Source of the DNA: Phyto melanocephala
Taxonomy: Eukaryota > Arthropoda > Insecta > Diptera > Rhinophoridae
NCBI GenBank assembly: GCA_941918925.1
Contig: OW799236.1
Location: forward strand, 86,330,213-86,394,212
Reading direction: 5' to 3'
DNA: 64,000 nt
Shown here one piece after another: positions 1 to 11,606 of this stretch (the stretch's first letter is position 1; each line of letters opens with the position of its first letter). The notes under the pieces are model-generated. The model saw only the letters and a list, made by a program, of their open reading frames with translations. It did not search any database and was not told the DNA's origin. The position numbers and the translations under genes are program-made.

Positions 1-124
1 CATCAACATACTGTTGATGATTTATTCCACGTCAAAAGTTGTAAAAAAAATGCACAAAAATATTTACAATTTAATTTTATTTTTTGATCGACATGAATTT
101 TTCAAGTTATTGTAAACAACTGAA

Positions 125-150
125 CAAGGCATATCCATGAATTCGCCTTG
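125..150. mobile_element. 26-bp minimal hAT-like element (two TIRs only)
   Basis: The left end CAAGGCATATCCAT meets the right end GAATTCGCCTTG with essentially no interior. The 26 bp are flanked on both sides by a perfect 8-bp direct repeat, CAACTGAA (117-124 and 151-158). Both ends match the termini of the 378-bp MITE at 217-594. An 8-bp duplication is the hAT hallmark. It could be an extreme internal deletion, or the trace of an abortive gap repair after excision. Confidence 0.75.
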
Positions 151-179
151 CAACTGAAATAGTGTTCGTACGTCAAGAC

Positions 180-2767
180 CAAGGTGGATTGAAAAGGTGA
201 CCTTATAAAAACAGCTCAAGGCATATCCATAAGGTATATGCAACGGCGAATTGATACAACAAAGCAACTTTTCATGGGATGTTTTATGTCAAGGCCAATT
301 CGTATATCAGGGATGGAAAAGTTGTTTTTGCATATTAAATATAATAAAATTTGATTAAAAACAGAATATAAATTTTTTAAGCACATTATTAATGACGCAG
401 AAGCAAAAAATATACATAAATTAAGCACATTTATTGTCAAAAAAGTACACTCAAGTTAATTGTTTAATACCGAAACCAAAATCACATTTCCTATCCCTGC
501 ATTAATAAATGAAATCAAAGCGAATTCAACCAATTTTGACAAAATGTTTCACAATCAGCTGGGCTGATAATTTCACCTGTATGAATTCGCCTTGAAACAG
601 CTGATTAATTTTTTTTTACTTTTTTTTATTTGCTTAAAACATAATTGTCAAGCCAATTCGCCTCGGTGTCAAATATTGTTTATGTTTTTATATTTTGTTG
701 TGTACAATAATTTTTTGTAACAATTTTTAAAATTAAAAATTTATTTAAAACAGAAAATAATGTGTAAAAATGTAAAGATTTTCAAAGTGATTAAGTGCAA
801 AAGTTAATGAAATAAAGTTATTAAAAACAAAAACAGTGGAATAAATAAATAAATAATAAATAAGTGAATTAAAGAACGTGGAATTTTATTTTGTATTAAT
901 AATATATCTTTTTCATGGATTTAACACAAGAAGAACTGTTTTTATTTTGAGGCCAAGAACAAATCAAGACAATTTGGATACCATATTGTGAGTAAAGCGT
1001 ATCCCAGAGAGAGAACCTTCTGCTCTGAGCGAAACAAATAGCAGTGGACGAGGCAAGCAAGAATATTAAGCGAGTAAGGCATAAAATTCGCGATATGATT
1101 GAATAATAATAACTTTTTTTGCTTTTTAGTTATACATATACATTTATATAGGACCTTATCGTTAATAAGCCTGTGACATAAATAATTGAACGATACCTCT
1201 AAAATTAATAAGTCTAAAACACCCCCTTAGAAGCCGCAATAAACGTAAGAAATTCTTTATACCTACATACATACTATAAAATATTAATTGAGACAATTTT
1301 AAAAATTTTTCTTTAACAGATAAGTGATCGCGGAACCATTAATGCGAAGAGCACAATAACAAACTGGCTACTCAAGTCGAAGTACTTCTGAGGAAAATTC
1401 AATGTTATTCTAATAAGAATGTGGTTATAATCAATATTTTATTTTAATAATTTTTTTCAAATGTAAAAATCAAAAATTGCAATGTAAAAAATACAAAACA
1501 TCTTTTGGTAAATTTTAGAACTGAATAAAACTCGAATTAATAAATTTAACTGAACGTTTATTAAATACATTAATATATTAGTCAAATTATTATATTTTCA
1601 CTACCTACTAGAGCTAATGTAAGAAGTTAACGATAAAACAACAATTTATTCATCAAGACTGTAAAGAGAAAAAATATAGTGTTTAAATGATATTTAATTA
1701 CAATTTAAAATAAGTACACACCCCGTAGATAACACGTCTAGTCTATACACGCATGTAAATTATTTTCCGTAATGGACTTGGACTAGTCCAAAGATCACTC
1801 AAATGTATGGAGAAAATATGGTCAATTCAACATTGCGATGTCCTAGGGCTGGACCATATAACTCATCGGAGTAGTCTCAAAACTACTTTTTTCACTATCT
1901 GATGGATCACCTACACGACCATTATACATACAGCTATTGACAACACGAAAACTTGCAGTTTAACTACAAACCCTAGTTTGAAAATGATATGGTCCATGAC
2001 AGCAATGCATAAGACCATCTTGTTAGTAGCCCATATACACAATTCGCATCGTATTAGTAAAAACAGCTGCTTGTTTCCATCCAGTGACAATAACAACTTG
2101 ATCGCCAGATTTTATAACCATTTATCGTGCTAATTGTATATCAAACTGTACACGAACATCAACGTCCTTAAGCCAGTTAGATAGCTGAGGTTCTTTAAAA
2201 TAGAGACAAGAAATTAAATATAAATACATAGATACAAAGGAGCCTGACTTGCAGTATGGGAGTAGAGTGTAACAGCAATGATGAGACATCTTGAACGATA
2301 TTTGCTGAATAGGCGATCAGATAAGCCTGTGGTAGTGATGACAACAATGATAGCGCCCAAAATGCAGTTAAATTAATATCCTACTTCTTGCTCAAAACGG
2401 TGCTCAATGACCGGAAAATTTCATTCGCCTTAAAATCTTTCCGTTTCTGGCAGTCGATCATGACTTTAATCTAAATAAAACAAGATGTTAATTAAAATCT
2501 TTCAGCAAAAAATTTATAGCAGTAGTTACCTTCATACAAAGCTTTTCTTCCTTCAGGTAAAAATAAAAAAAATAATTTTATTTAAAATAATAAAAATCTG
2601 CTTTTAATTCACAAAACGAATTATTTTTTATTGTCAAAAATAGACAAAGACAAATTTCAATTCGCCTTGATATTGACAATTATGAACAAAAACACACTAA
2701 CAAAATGCCTGTTGTTTTTTTTATTGTGTTTGTTGTAGTTATGCAGTCACCTTATGGATTCGCCTTG
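180..2767. mobile_element. 2.6-kb hAT-like element, non-coding or decayed
   Basis: Terminal inverted repeats CAAGGTGGATTGAAAAGGTG and CAAGGCGAATCCATAAGGTG (right end read in reverse complement) are flanked by a perfect 8-bp target duplication GTCAAGAC (172-179 and 2768-2775). A second inverted match (CATAATTGTCAA near 649 and 2680) extends the terminal homology. No intact transposase is visible; short coding-like stretches near 915-1105 are broken by stops. The 378-bp MITE at 217-594 is inserted inside. Part of the interior (about 1720-1890) resembles the right end of the CCCTGCAG element at 42232-44822, so it is itself composite. Confidence 0.7.
217..594 (-). mobile_element. 378-bp hAT-like MITE, copy 1
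   Basis: Ends CAAGGCATATCCATAAGGT and CAAGGCGAATTCATACAGGT (reverse complement of the right end) are flanked by a perfect 8-bp duplication AAACAGCT (209-216 and 595-602). By eye it is nearly identical over its whole length to the copy at 20549-20926, in opposite orientation, and exactly the same length. It has no coding capacity of its own. It sits inside the element at 180-2767, so it is the younger insertion. Confidence 0.85.
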
Positions 2768-2775
2768 GTCAAGAC

Positions 2776-3660
2776 GTTCTGAATATGTATACAGTCAAAA
2801 ATGTCAATCTTTACTAACGGAACGTCAGTATGCCAAATTACAGCACTGGGGTTGCCCAATCCATCAATATAAAATTTAACGCTCTTATATAAGTAATAAA
2901 GCATCTGTCTGCGACGTCGTCTATAACCAGGATAACAAGTATTCTCTGTTTGCACTTAAGGTTATTGATAACTTACTGTGGTAGATAACTTTATTTTATA
3001 ATTACAATCTAGTGGTAACTATGTCAAACGAAGCGCTAGAATAAATTCAACGCTAAGTAAGTAGTGCCGCCATAGCTAAGATTTACAAAAATAGGGTTTA
3101 AGTTGGGTATGAAATGAATCGATTTATAAATATCATAATTTGCCCCCCAGCTTAGTGAATCTTATTACAGGTTTATTCAAATCACTTCAGATGTTTTTGT
3201 TAATAGAATTTAGTTAAAAGCTGCTCTTAGACCAAAATTCAGATGCTTAAAATTTGAAACAAAGTCTGCGTTTACATTGAACAAATTTTCTTGCAGAAAG
3301 TTGTCCTGATTGTGTGTGAGAGAAAGAGAAAGGAATGTAAATCGGTTCATACTTGCATGTACTTGAAATTCGTTTTGTTTTGTCTTTTTTAATTTGAAAT
3401 CTGACATAAAGTGCGTATATAAAAAATTAAATTTTCCACAATAAAAATTGTTCTCCGTACACGTAAAGGCAAGTTTAAAAAAGAAAAAACTTTTTTAAAG
3501 AAACCCTCTTCAATGCGACAGCCAAAGATTTTAAATATTTACACCTGTGGTAAGCAACTAGCTACTGGTTAAAACTTTATTGTTATAAATTAAAGTTTTA
3601 ATTAAGTTGCTCAAAGAACAAGGACAAAATTGTAAACTTTTTGGAGCGTGGGAAGTCCTG
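2776..3660. other. Intergenic, no recognised feature
   Basis: AT-rich DNA between the hAT-like element and the LINE. Only short stop-bounded frames are present and none resembles a known protein. Confidence 0.4.
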
Positions 3661-3687
3661 TATAAAAATCGTCACATTAAATTTTAA

Positions 3688-5833
3688 TTGCCTTATATTT
3701 TTTTATATTTTAATTGCCTTATATTTTTAAATTACAATTTTTTCGTTCATGATGTTGAGCAGACTTTCAGTTACCGCGACTTAAACAGACTATCTTTTAA
3801 TAATTTATGTGAATATTCATCACACATTGCCTGGAGTAATATATACTTTATGCCAACTATTGATGAGCAGTCTAATTTCCTTGAACACAACATCCAATAT
3901 CTTTTTGAATTAGCAGTACCAATCAAACATAAGAAGATAACACATAAGCGTACACCATGGTTTTCAAACATTATAAGGCAGGCTATACACCAAAGGGACT
4001 TAGCATATGCCAGGTGGAAAAGATATAAAACTTTTGAACTGAAATTGCAATACACAAATGCTAGAAAGAATGCTAATAAACATATAAGACTTGCTAAAAC
4101 TGAATATTATTCCACACGATTCAGTACTGCAATAGATTCTCGACGAACATGGAATACTATCCGTGAAATAGGTATTGGCAAGCAGTTGAACAACATAGAC
4201 ATCAATGTGGACGCAAACATACTTAATAAAACGTTCACTAGTGCTCCTCTGATCCAAACAAACCCGTTTTTTTATAATTTTTCCGCATTCGCGATAAATA
4301 CAGATACTGATGTGTACAGTAATTATTTTCGATTTTCATGTATATCACAATTTGATGTTATGTCTACGTGTTTACAAATAAAATCAAACGCAGTGGGAAC
4401 TGATAACTTAAATCCCAAATTTATTAGAATACTTATGCCACTAATTCTCCCGTACGTCACTTACCTTTTAAACAATATTATTATGTCTTCTACGTTTCCT
4501 TCAAATTGGAAACATGCAAAAATTATTCCACTACCAAAAGAAAATGGTGAATACAGACCAATAGCCATCTTGTGTTTTCTTTCGAAGATACTTGAAAGAA
4601 TTTTATATAAGCAAATGATTTCATATATAAATATTAACAACATGCTTTATAGTAAACAATCTGGTTTCCGCGAGAGTCATAGCTGCGTAACTGCCCTTGT
4701 TGAAGTAGGTGAACACATACGACAGGGATTGGAGGATGGATATATAAATTTCTTAGTACTTTTGGACCACTCCAAGGCATTTGATACTGTAGACCATACC
4801 ACATTAATTAATAAATTAAAACATTTTTTCAGATTTTCTGCAACATCAACTAACCTTATTTCATCATACCTGTCAAATCGAACACTCGGTCTTTGTAAAC
4901 AATGTTTGGTCTGATAAGCTTACACTTAAAAGGGGAGTGCCTCAGGGCTCCATTTTAGGTCCGCTTTTATTTTCTATTTATGTAAATGACTTGCCAAAAA
5001 TACTTTCAAAGTGTAACATCCATCTTTATGCAGATGACATACAACTTACTTTAAGTATCCCAGCTAGACACATTGCCATTGGTATCTCACATTTAAATCA
5101 CGAATTAAATCAAATTTATCTCTGGGCTAGTGCAAATGGCCTCTGTTTGAACCCTAAAAAGTCTAAATGTATTGTAATCTGCAATAAACGTATAGGTCCG
5201 TTTATTTCTGGGGATATCGTTTTAAATGGTGAGAAAATTGAAATCGTTAATAGAGCGAAAAATCTGGGTATAATTTTTAATAACCATTTAACTTGGACAG
5301 ATCATGTAAATTCATTGGTTGGTCAGTCGTATATTAAATTACGATCGCTCTGGTCTACACAATACTTTACACCCATCAGAATTAGAATCTTGCTTGCCAA
5401 GTCATACTTGGTTCCTTCCTTGTTATATGGGTGTGAATTATTTGCTAACTGCGACTCTGTTAGTCGAAGAAAACTAAATGTTTTATTTCGCAATATTATA
5501 CGGTATGTGTATGGATTGAGAAGATCTGATCATGTTTCCTCTGTTTCTAAAAACCTTTATGGGGTCAGTTTCGATAGCCTACTCAAAATACGCACTTTGG
5601 TATTTTTACATAAGATAATACATACTAAAACTCCCAAATACATATTTGAAAATTTACGTTTTTTTCAATCGCCACGAAATCGGAATATTATAATACCTCG
5701 ACATCAATGCCTAGTTTCAGAATGGCAATTTTATGTACATGCCGCTAGACTTTGGAATAATCTTCCACTATGTCAACAATTAAATGGCAACGCTAGTAGT
5801 TTCAAAAAATTTGTAGTTAATTCTTTTAAATAA
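3688..5833 (+). pseudogene. LINE ORF2 fragment: reverse transcriptase with one frameshift
   Basis: Two overlapping frames encode one protein. The first (to 4914) has the linker after the endonuclease and RT motifs such as EYRPIAI and SKAFDTVDH. The second resumes with GVPQGSILGPLLF, then the catalytic YADD of LYADDIQL, and ends with the C-terminal region common in CR1/Jockey elements (LLYGCELFA, ARLWNNLP). The frame changes near 4882-4892, where the sequence still encodes a sensible VFVNNVW in the other frame, so a single small indel is the simplest cause. The first motif-A aspartate and YADD are kept, so decay is mild. No endonuclease domain is present in the window. Confidence 0.85.
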
Positions 5834-6071
5834 AAATGTGTGCAATCTTCTAATATACATATATGTTTCTTATTATTATTATTATTTATTGTTATTATTA
5901 TTATTATTTTTTTTTTTTTTTCTCTTTAGCTATATGTTTAATTTATTTTCTATTATTAACTTTTAATTCGAATTGAATAATTGCAAATGTTTTTGTTTTT
6001 TTTATGTTTAACGCATTCCGTTTCTGTACTATAAATATAAGATAAAGTCTTGTTGTACAGAAAATAACCTA

Positions 6072-6103
<32 letters not shown>

Positions 6104-6104
6104 A
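3690..6104 (+). mobile_element. 5'-truncated CR1/Jockey-type LINE
   Basis: A non-LTR retrotransposon begins inside ORF2, after the endonuclease region, runs through reverse transcriptase and the C-terminal region, and ends in a (TAAA)n tail at about 6070-6104, a typical 3' end for this class. The sequence just upstream (ATTGCCTTAT, present twice at 3685-3725) resembles ATTGCTTAT after the tail and may be a decayed target duplication. It lies upstream of AREL1 exon 6503, perhaps in its first intron. The clade call is uncertain. Confidence 0.8.
5870..5932. repeat. (TTA)n microsatellite and poly-T in LINE 3' UTR
   Basis: An imperfect run of TTA/TTG triplets is followed by about 20 T's, within the 3' untranslated part of the LINE. 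Confidence 0.8.
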
Positions 6105-6502
6105 TTGCTTATTGTGAAAATGGTCATTAGAAATTTCTAGTTTGGCATGTTCTTGTTAATTGCGTTCTTATTAGATTCGCTAATGGGAAGGCTTATTATG
6201 GCCAAAATGTAATTGCCATAATTGATTGAAAACTAATTAGCAGTATGATGGTATAAAGTAATTAAGAAATAATAGGTTGTTGTAATAAAATAGGCAAAAA
6301 TAAAATAACATGTTTAAGAAACATATTTTAGTTTAACTTAACAAACATTTTGTTTATTATTAAAAATACTGGTGTTAGATTGAAAGGACATTTTTGTTTA
6401 TTTTTTCTCCCTACAATTTTGTATCACCATTAAGTTTTTTTGAACAATTAGCCTCTGCACTTCATTAAAATTTGTATTTCTTTGTATCCCCTCTGTTTGC
6501 AG
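6105..6502 (+). other. AREL1: Probable AREL1 intron, 3' part
   Basis: AT-rich sequence ending in a good splice acceptor (CCCTCTGTTTGCAG at 6489-6502). No initiator exon for AREL1 was recognised here. Confidence 0.6.
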
Positions 6503-9500
6503 GCATATCATCTCTCTCAAGTTGTGGCGATCCGGAACGCCTACCAGAACTGCCGCCCGGCGATGAGCAACGTCTACAAAGAGCTGCTTTACATTTGCAA
6601 CAAAAGCTTATATTGCGCGAATGGCTAAAAGATCATCGTCTTCAACATCACTATCAACGTTTACTCAATGTTGAAGTAGCTTCCCTGGAAGATGTTTATT
6701 GGCTAGAAGATTCCAGAGCCAGTAAAATACTAGGCAAAGATTGGCAAGTATGGTCTCAGGCGCGACAAAATCTGCCAACCTCCAAGGCTCAGCTGGACGC
6801 TCTAAAGGCCCAGTTGTGGTCCACAGTGGTAAAATCATCACAGCATCAAGATGCCTGGACCTGGGGTGGCATGTTGGTGGTCTCAGTTTCCGTGGCTGGC
6901 CTAGTAACGCTAGCAGCCATGACTCAGCCTTCGCTGGCGCCAGAAGCACGACATTCTTTACTGCAATATGTGACGGGTAAATATTTACTGCCGGCAAATT
7001 GTAAGGTACAATGGGACTGGAAAGATCCGGCCGTCGTTGGTGGTACCATGTGTTTTGTGGTGCGTTTCTATCAGCGTAACGGCCAACCTTATCCCATCTG
7101 TGATACAGATCAATTTTTCGTTGAAGTCACCGAAGGCACCCGTAAAATGGTCACCATCAGTGAATTGGGTTCACCGATAGATCCGAATAATGCAAATATA
7201 GCTAAAGTCAAATTCACCGTACGCACAGCAGGACAATATAAAATTTCGGTAATGATTGGCTCCAGCCATATTGCAGGATCACCCTTCATTAAGAATTTCA
7301 TACCGGGCAGCATAGATGCCCGACGATCGAGATTTATAAGGCCAGCCAGTACGATGATATGTTGTGCTGGTTCACCGACATTATTGCATATCGAGCCAAG
7401 AGATGAATTTGGCAATGCCTGTCAATTTGAGGAAAATGAAGATCCCGGAAAGGTTAGGGTGTGCATTAGATAAGTATTTATTTACATAAAAATATTATTT
7501 TTTTTTTTTGCTTTTTAGGGTTATCATGTGGAAATCTATGATTTGCATGGCCAACCTTTGGAAAAGTTACACAATGCCATAGCATTTTCTTACGATCGTG
7601 TAAATGCCCGTGTAGCTGTCACGGCTTTATTTCCAGAACCCATTTGTTTGCGTGCAGTTATTAGTTACCTGGAACAAAAGCTACCCAACGGTGACTTTGA
7701 TATTATAGTATTAAGCAGTAAGTTAAAACCAAACACAAACTTCATATCAGTTTTGTGAGATATTAATTAAACGAAATAATTTATTGTATCCCAAGGTAGT
7801 GACACCACATTGGTGCATAAAAATATTGCTTCGCGCAAACACAACATTTGCTATGAAGCCAAACTCTTAAGCGTTTTCGGTGCGCCGAAGTCCAAGCCTC
7901 GCAAAGTTCTTTGCTATGTCGGCCCTAAACAAGTGAGTGTTCTTAAAACGTTGCCCATATACAACTGTCGATGTCTTTTGCAAAATTGTAAAAGAAATCT
8001 TTAATATTTCAGGTTACAATCAAAGAAATGATTTTAAAATTTATACCCAAACGTATTGCAACATTCCGTCTATGTCCCTCGACCAAATTTCATTTTTTAC
8101 CCCAACTACCCACTCATGTTCATGGGCCCATTTTCATTATCGATGATGGGGCGCAGCCGAAAATCGAATTAGCCTCGCGTGATCGCAATATTATAGCGGC
8201 CACTTTTACACACTTTTTGCTGAAAAATATTGGTGGCTCGGAGACATTTAAAGATAAACAGGATTTCTTTTACCATGAGGTACGTAAATTTCATGCGAAT
8301 TACTATCACGAGAAATTGGCGCTAAAAGTGCAGAGAGAGAAAATTCTGGAGAGCAGCATGAAATCGACAAAGAACTTCTCTGTTTCCGATTGGTGTGGCA
8401 ATTTCGAGGTGACGTTTCAGGGCGAACAAGGTAGAAATATTCTAAAGCTTTGAATTACATTTTGTTTATTAAACTTTATTTTCTTTTCAGGCATTGATTG
8501 GGGTGGCTTGCGCCGCGAATGGTTTGAACTGATATGCAGTGCTCTATTTGATCCTCGTGGCGGTTTGTTTTGCAGTTTCCATGACAAACATCAGGCCTTA
8601 GTGCATCCCAATCCCCATAGACCGCCCCATTTGAAACTAAAGCATTTTGAATTTGCCGGCAAAATAGTGGGCAAGTGCTTGTATGAAAGTGCCTTAGGAG
8701 GTACCTACCGCCAGTTGGTGAGGGCACGTTTTACCAGATCCTTTTTGGCACAACTCATAGGCTTAAGAGTACATTATAAGGTAACGTTGTCAATTGAGTA
8801 TTTGAAAAAACAATAGCAATTAAACGTGATTGTCTTATAGTATTTCGAACAAGATGATCCTGATTTATATCTATCGAAAATTAAATACATACTCGATACC
8901 GATTTAGATACTACCGATTCTTTGGAATTATATTTTGTTGAGGAAATTTACGATGCCGGTGGACAATTGACAAAGACCGTGGAACTGACACCGAACGGTT
9001 CCAAAGTGCGTGTTACTAATGCCACCAAGAATCAGTATTTGGATGCTTTGGCCCAACAGAGACTTTGCAATAGTGTTAAGGATGAGGTGGATAGTTTTTT
9101 GAAAGGTTTGAATGGCATTATACCTGACAATCTGCTGAGTATATTCGATGAAAATGAATTGGAGGTAAGTTTTTAAATTTATATTGGCTGACTTCCAAAA
9201 CGTTTCAATGCAAAGTTTGTTTTAAAGTCATGTGTTTATGCAAAGTTGCCAAACATTGCAACCCTGCAGATAACGTGACCAGTCCACACACAATGATAGA
9301 GCAAATCATTATGAGATGAAGGCAAAGTTTGGCTTATATCTGAGTTTTCTCTCAGAAGTATTGTCAAAAGTTGCCTCTCTCAGTGAACATATGTCGCCTT
9401 AATGCAAACTTTTATGTTAAATGACGTTGTCCATGATTTCTATAGATCACTTTATCCAATATTATCTGCAGGAAATTTTTTGCTGCGTATGTTATATACG

Positions 9501-10088
9501 TCAACTAGATTTTTAAAAGGTTTGTTAAAATACAAAGAAATAAACGTTTTGGAAGTTGCCCATTGTCTCATGAAGAATATTTAGTTAAAAGCTAAAATTG
9601 TCTTTAATAAAAGTGTTTCTGTGTCGTTATAAATTTTTTAATTGCATTCAATTTGTTGTAGCTTTTAATGTGCGGCACTGGAGAGTATTCGATAGCAGAC
9701 TTTAAGGCCCATCACATAGCCAATGGTAATTCCACAGAATTTCGAAGAGTTTTAGCCTGGTTTTGGGCGGGTGTTTCAAATTTTAGTCAAACTGAAATGG
9801 CACGACTCTTACAATTTACCACAGGTTGCTCACAACTGCCACCAGGCGGATTTCAAGAATTAAATCCACAATTTCAAATAACTGCAGCACCCACATTCGG
9901 TAATCTACCAACAGCACATACCTGGTAAGATTGAAACAATTTACACATGTAATTCGAAATAAAGCGTTTAATTCTTCTGTTGCAGTTTTAATCAACTTTG
10001 TTTGCCGGACTATGAAAGTTACGAACAATTTGAAAAGGCCTTGTTGTTGGCCATAAGCGAAGGTGCCGAAGGATTTGGCATGGTCTAG
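6503..10088 (+). CDS. AREL1: AREL1-type HECT E3 ubiquitin ligase, 8 exons, 5' incomplete
   Basis: Exons, each with AG/GT borders and compatible phase: 6503-7452, 7519-7717, 7796-7932, 8013-8430, 8491-8780, 8841-9164, 9662-9924, 9986-10088 (stop TAG). They total 894 codons, against about 823 residues in human AREL1. In order: an N-terminal stretch with a SAM-like helical look (LREWLKDHRLQHHY); a hydrophobic segment (LVVSVSVAGLVTLAAM, about residues 122-138); a filamin/Ig-like region beginning KVQWDWKDP; and a C-terminal HECT domain with DWGG.RREWFELI, FAGKIVGKCLYES and LLQFTTGCSQLPPGG. The catalytic cysteine (HTCFNQLCLP) is split by the last intron: TG ends exon 7 and T starts exon 8. The protein ends EGFGMV, close to the vertebrate end. 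In mammals AREL1 ubiquitinates IAP antagonists and restrains apoptosis; the same role here is inferred. The first intron is phase 1, so the ATG lies in an unseen upstream exon. Confidence 0.95.
9191..9556. mobile_element. Inverted-repeat element in AREL1 intron 6
   Basis: A perfect 15-bp inverted repeat ACTTCCAAAACGTTT / AAACGTTTTGGAAGT (9191-9205 and 9542-9556) bounds 366 bp inside the 497-bp intron 9165-9661. No clear target duplication is visible. It encloses the second inverted-repeat element at 9262-9472. Confidence 0.6.
9262..9472. mobile_element. CCCTGCAG-family MITE nested in the AREL1 intron
   Basis: The left end CCCTGCAGATAACGTGACC and the right end TTATCTGCAGG are inverted repeats of about 11 bp. 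The same left end (CCCTGCAGATAACGCGACTA) terminates the large element at 42232-44822, so this is a short member of that family. No target duplication could be assigned. Confidence 0.6.
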
Positions 10089-11600
10089 AGCAATACAAAA
10101 ATATTACGCGTAGATATTAAGGATTTGTGATCTCGTTTTTTTTTTGGAGTTCTAAATATGTGTGTGTGTTCCTTAAATTTAATTTGTAGTTACTAGCGTA
10201 CAAAGATGCTTTAAATTAGTTATTTAAGCAAAAGACAAGACAATTTTAAGAATTTTGTATTAGAAACAAAATCTTAAACGCTTTTTTTCTTTGCTGTAAG
10301 AAATTCCAAGGCTCTAAATTTAAAATATTTAGGATTAAGAAGTCAATAAAAAAATAAACAAACAAACCGAGAAAACAAACAATCAGAGAAAAACTGATAT
10401 GAATCTAATTATAATCCTCGCTCGTACTTAGACAAACAATTTTAAAAAGCAATACATACTTAATTATATTTTGGACGTAAAGCATTTTGAAATACCGAAG
10501 AAGAAGAAGAAGAAGAAGAAGAAGCAAAAACTATATTTAACAAGCTCGATATTTGTCATAGATGTACAACCCACTAAATTCGAATTAATTTAGAAAATAT
10601 CAAGGACCTACATTCGAAGTGTGCTAACTCTGCATAGAAACAGGCAAAGTTGGCTTACTTGGAATATACATAGGCTCTTAATATGTAGGCCTCTCGAAAC
10701 TTCTTGTAATAACATCTCTAAAACACTCTTATAGTCTACATATGATTCAAGTATACAATTTTAAGAAGAAGAAAAACAAACAAATCGTATCAACAGTAAA
10801 TATTGTGATAAAACGTAAACAAAAGCGCAATATTAAATAACTTTCATAAATTTATTTTCTAAACCTTTTGTATTTAAAATTATTTGTAATTTTTTTTTTC
10901 TCGGCAAATAAATTAATCAAATTCCTTGTTTTTCCTTTAACAACAAGAAAAAAAAGCTTAAAACTTAGCATTTAGTATTTTATGCAAAAAAATGATTTTT
11001 TTTTTTAATATAAATCTGCAAAATATTTTGTGTTTTTAGTTAAAAGACACAAGAATTATATGTATAAGAAAAGTTAAAATTTAGGAATTTGAAATGAAAT
11101 GTTGTTTATCGTAACGTTAAAAAAAATATAATAAAAGAAAAAGAAAATCTTAAATAAAAACCGTTGTTGAGTGAAAAAACCGAAAAAAATGAAATAAAAC
11201 GAAATTTAGAAATGAATAACAAACTACTATTTTTTATTTATTTACTTAGTTTGATGAATGCAATTTTGACATTATAAAAGAACCAGCTGTTCTGATATGA
11301 CTACATTGTTAGCACCGCTGAAATGAAAACTTTTACATTTACAAATTTCGCGTGGCTTATTGCTGTATTTTGTTTTGATGGCACTGCTTAAATTACACAA
11401 ATTAAATATGTCCTTTAAGTATAAAACGCTTAATGGTCCCAAAAAATTGCACATTATTCAGCTACATAAAAAAATTTTTGGCGAAGTATTCGTATTTTTT
11501 TCAAGTTTTTCATTATAGTGTTTTTCTTTTACATGAAAACCCCAAAATTAGTAAAATGAAAATGCCCTACACAATTTACAATTTTTTCTTACGTAGGGTC
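10089..11600 (+). other. AREL1 3' UTR and intergenic flank
   Basis: No coding signal follows the AREL1 stop. Several AATAAA hexamers are possible polyadenylation signals. A (GAA)n run lies at about 10499-10524. From about 11220 I see no further feature until the repeat at 11607. Confidence 0.5.
10499..10524. repeat. (GAA)n microsatellite
   Basis: About eight uninterrupted GAA/AAG triplets in the presumed 3' UTR of AREL1. Confidence 0.9.
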
Positions 11601-11606
11601 CACACC

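Noticed and set aside
3685..3725. Exact target duplication for the CR1/Jockey-type LINE
   Set aside because: ATTGCCTTAT and ATTGCTTAT match only loosely in AT-rich DNA; too weak to fix the 5' border.
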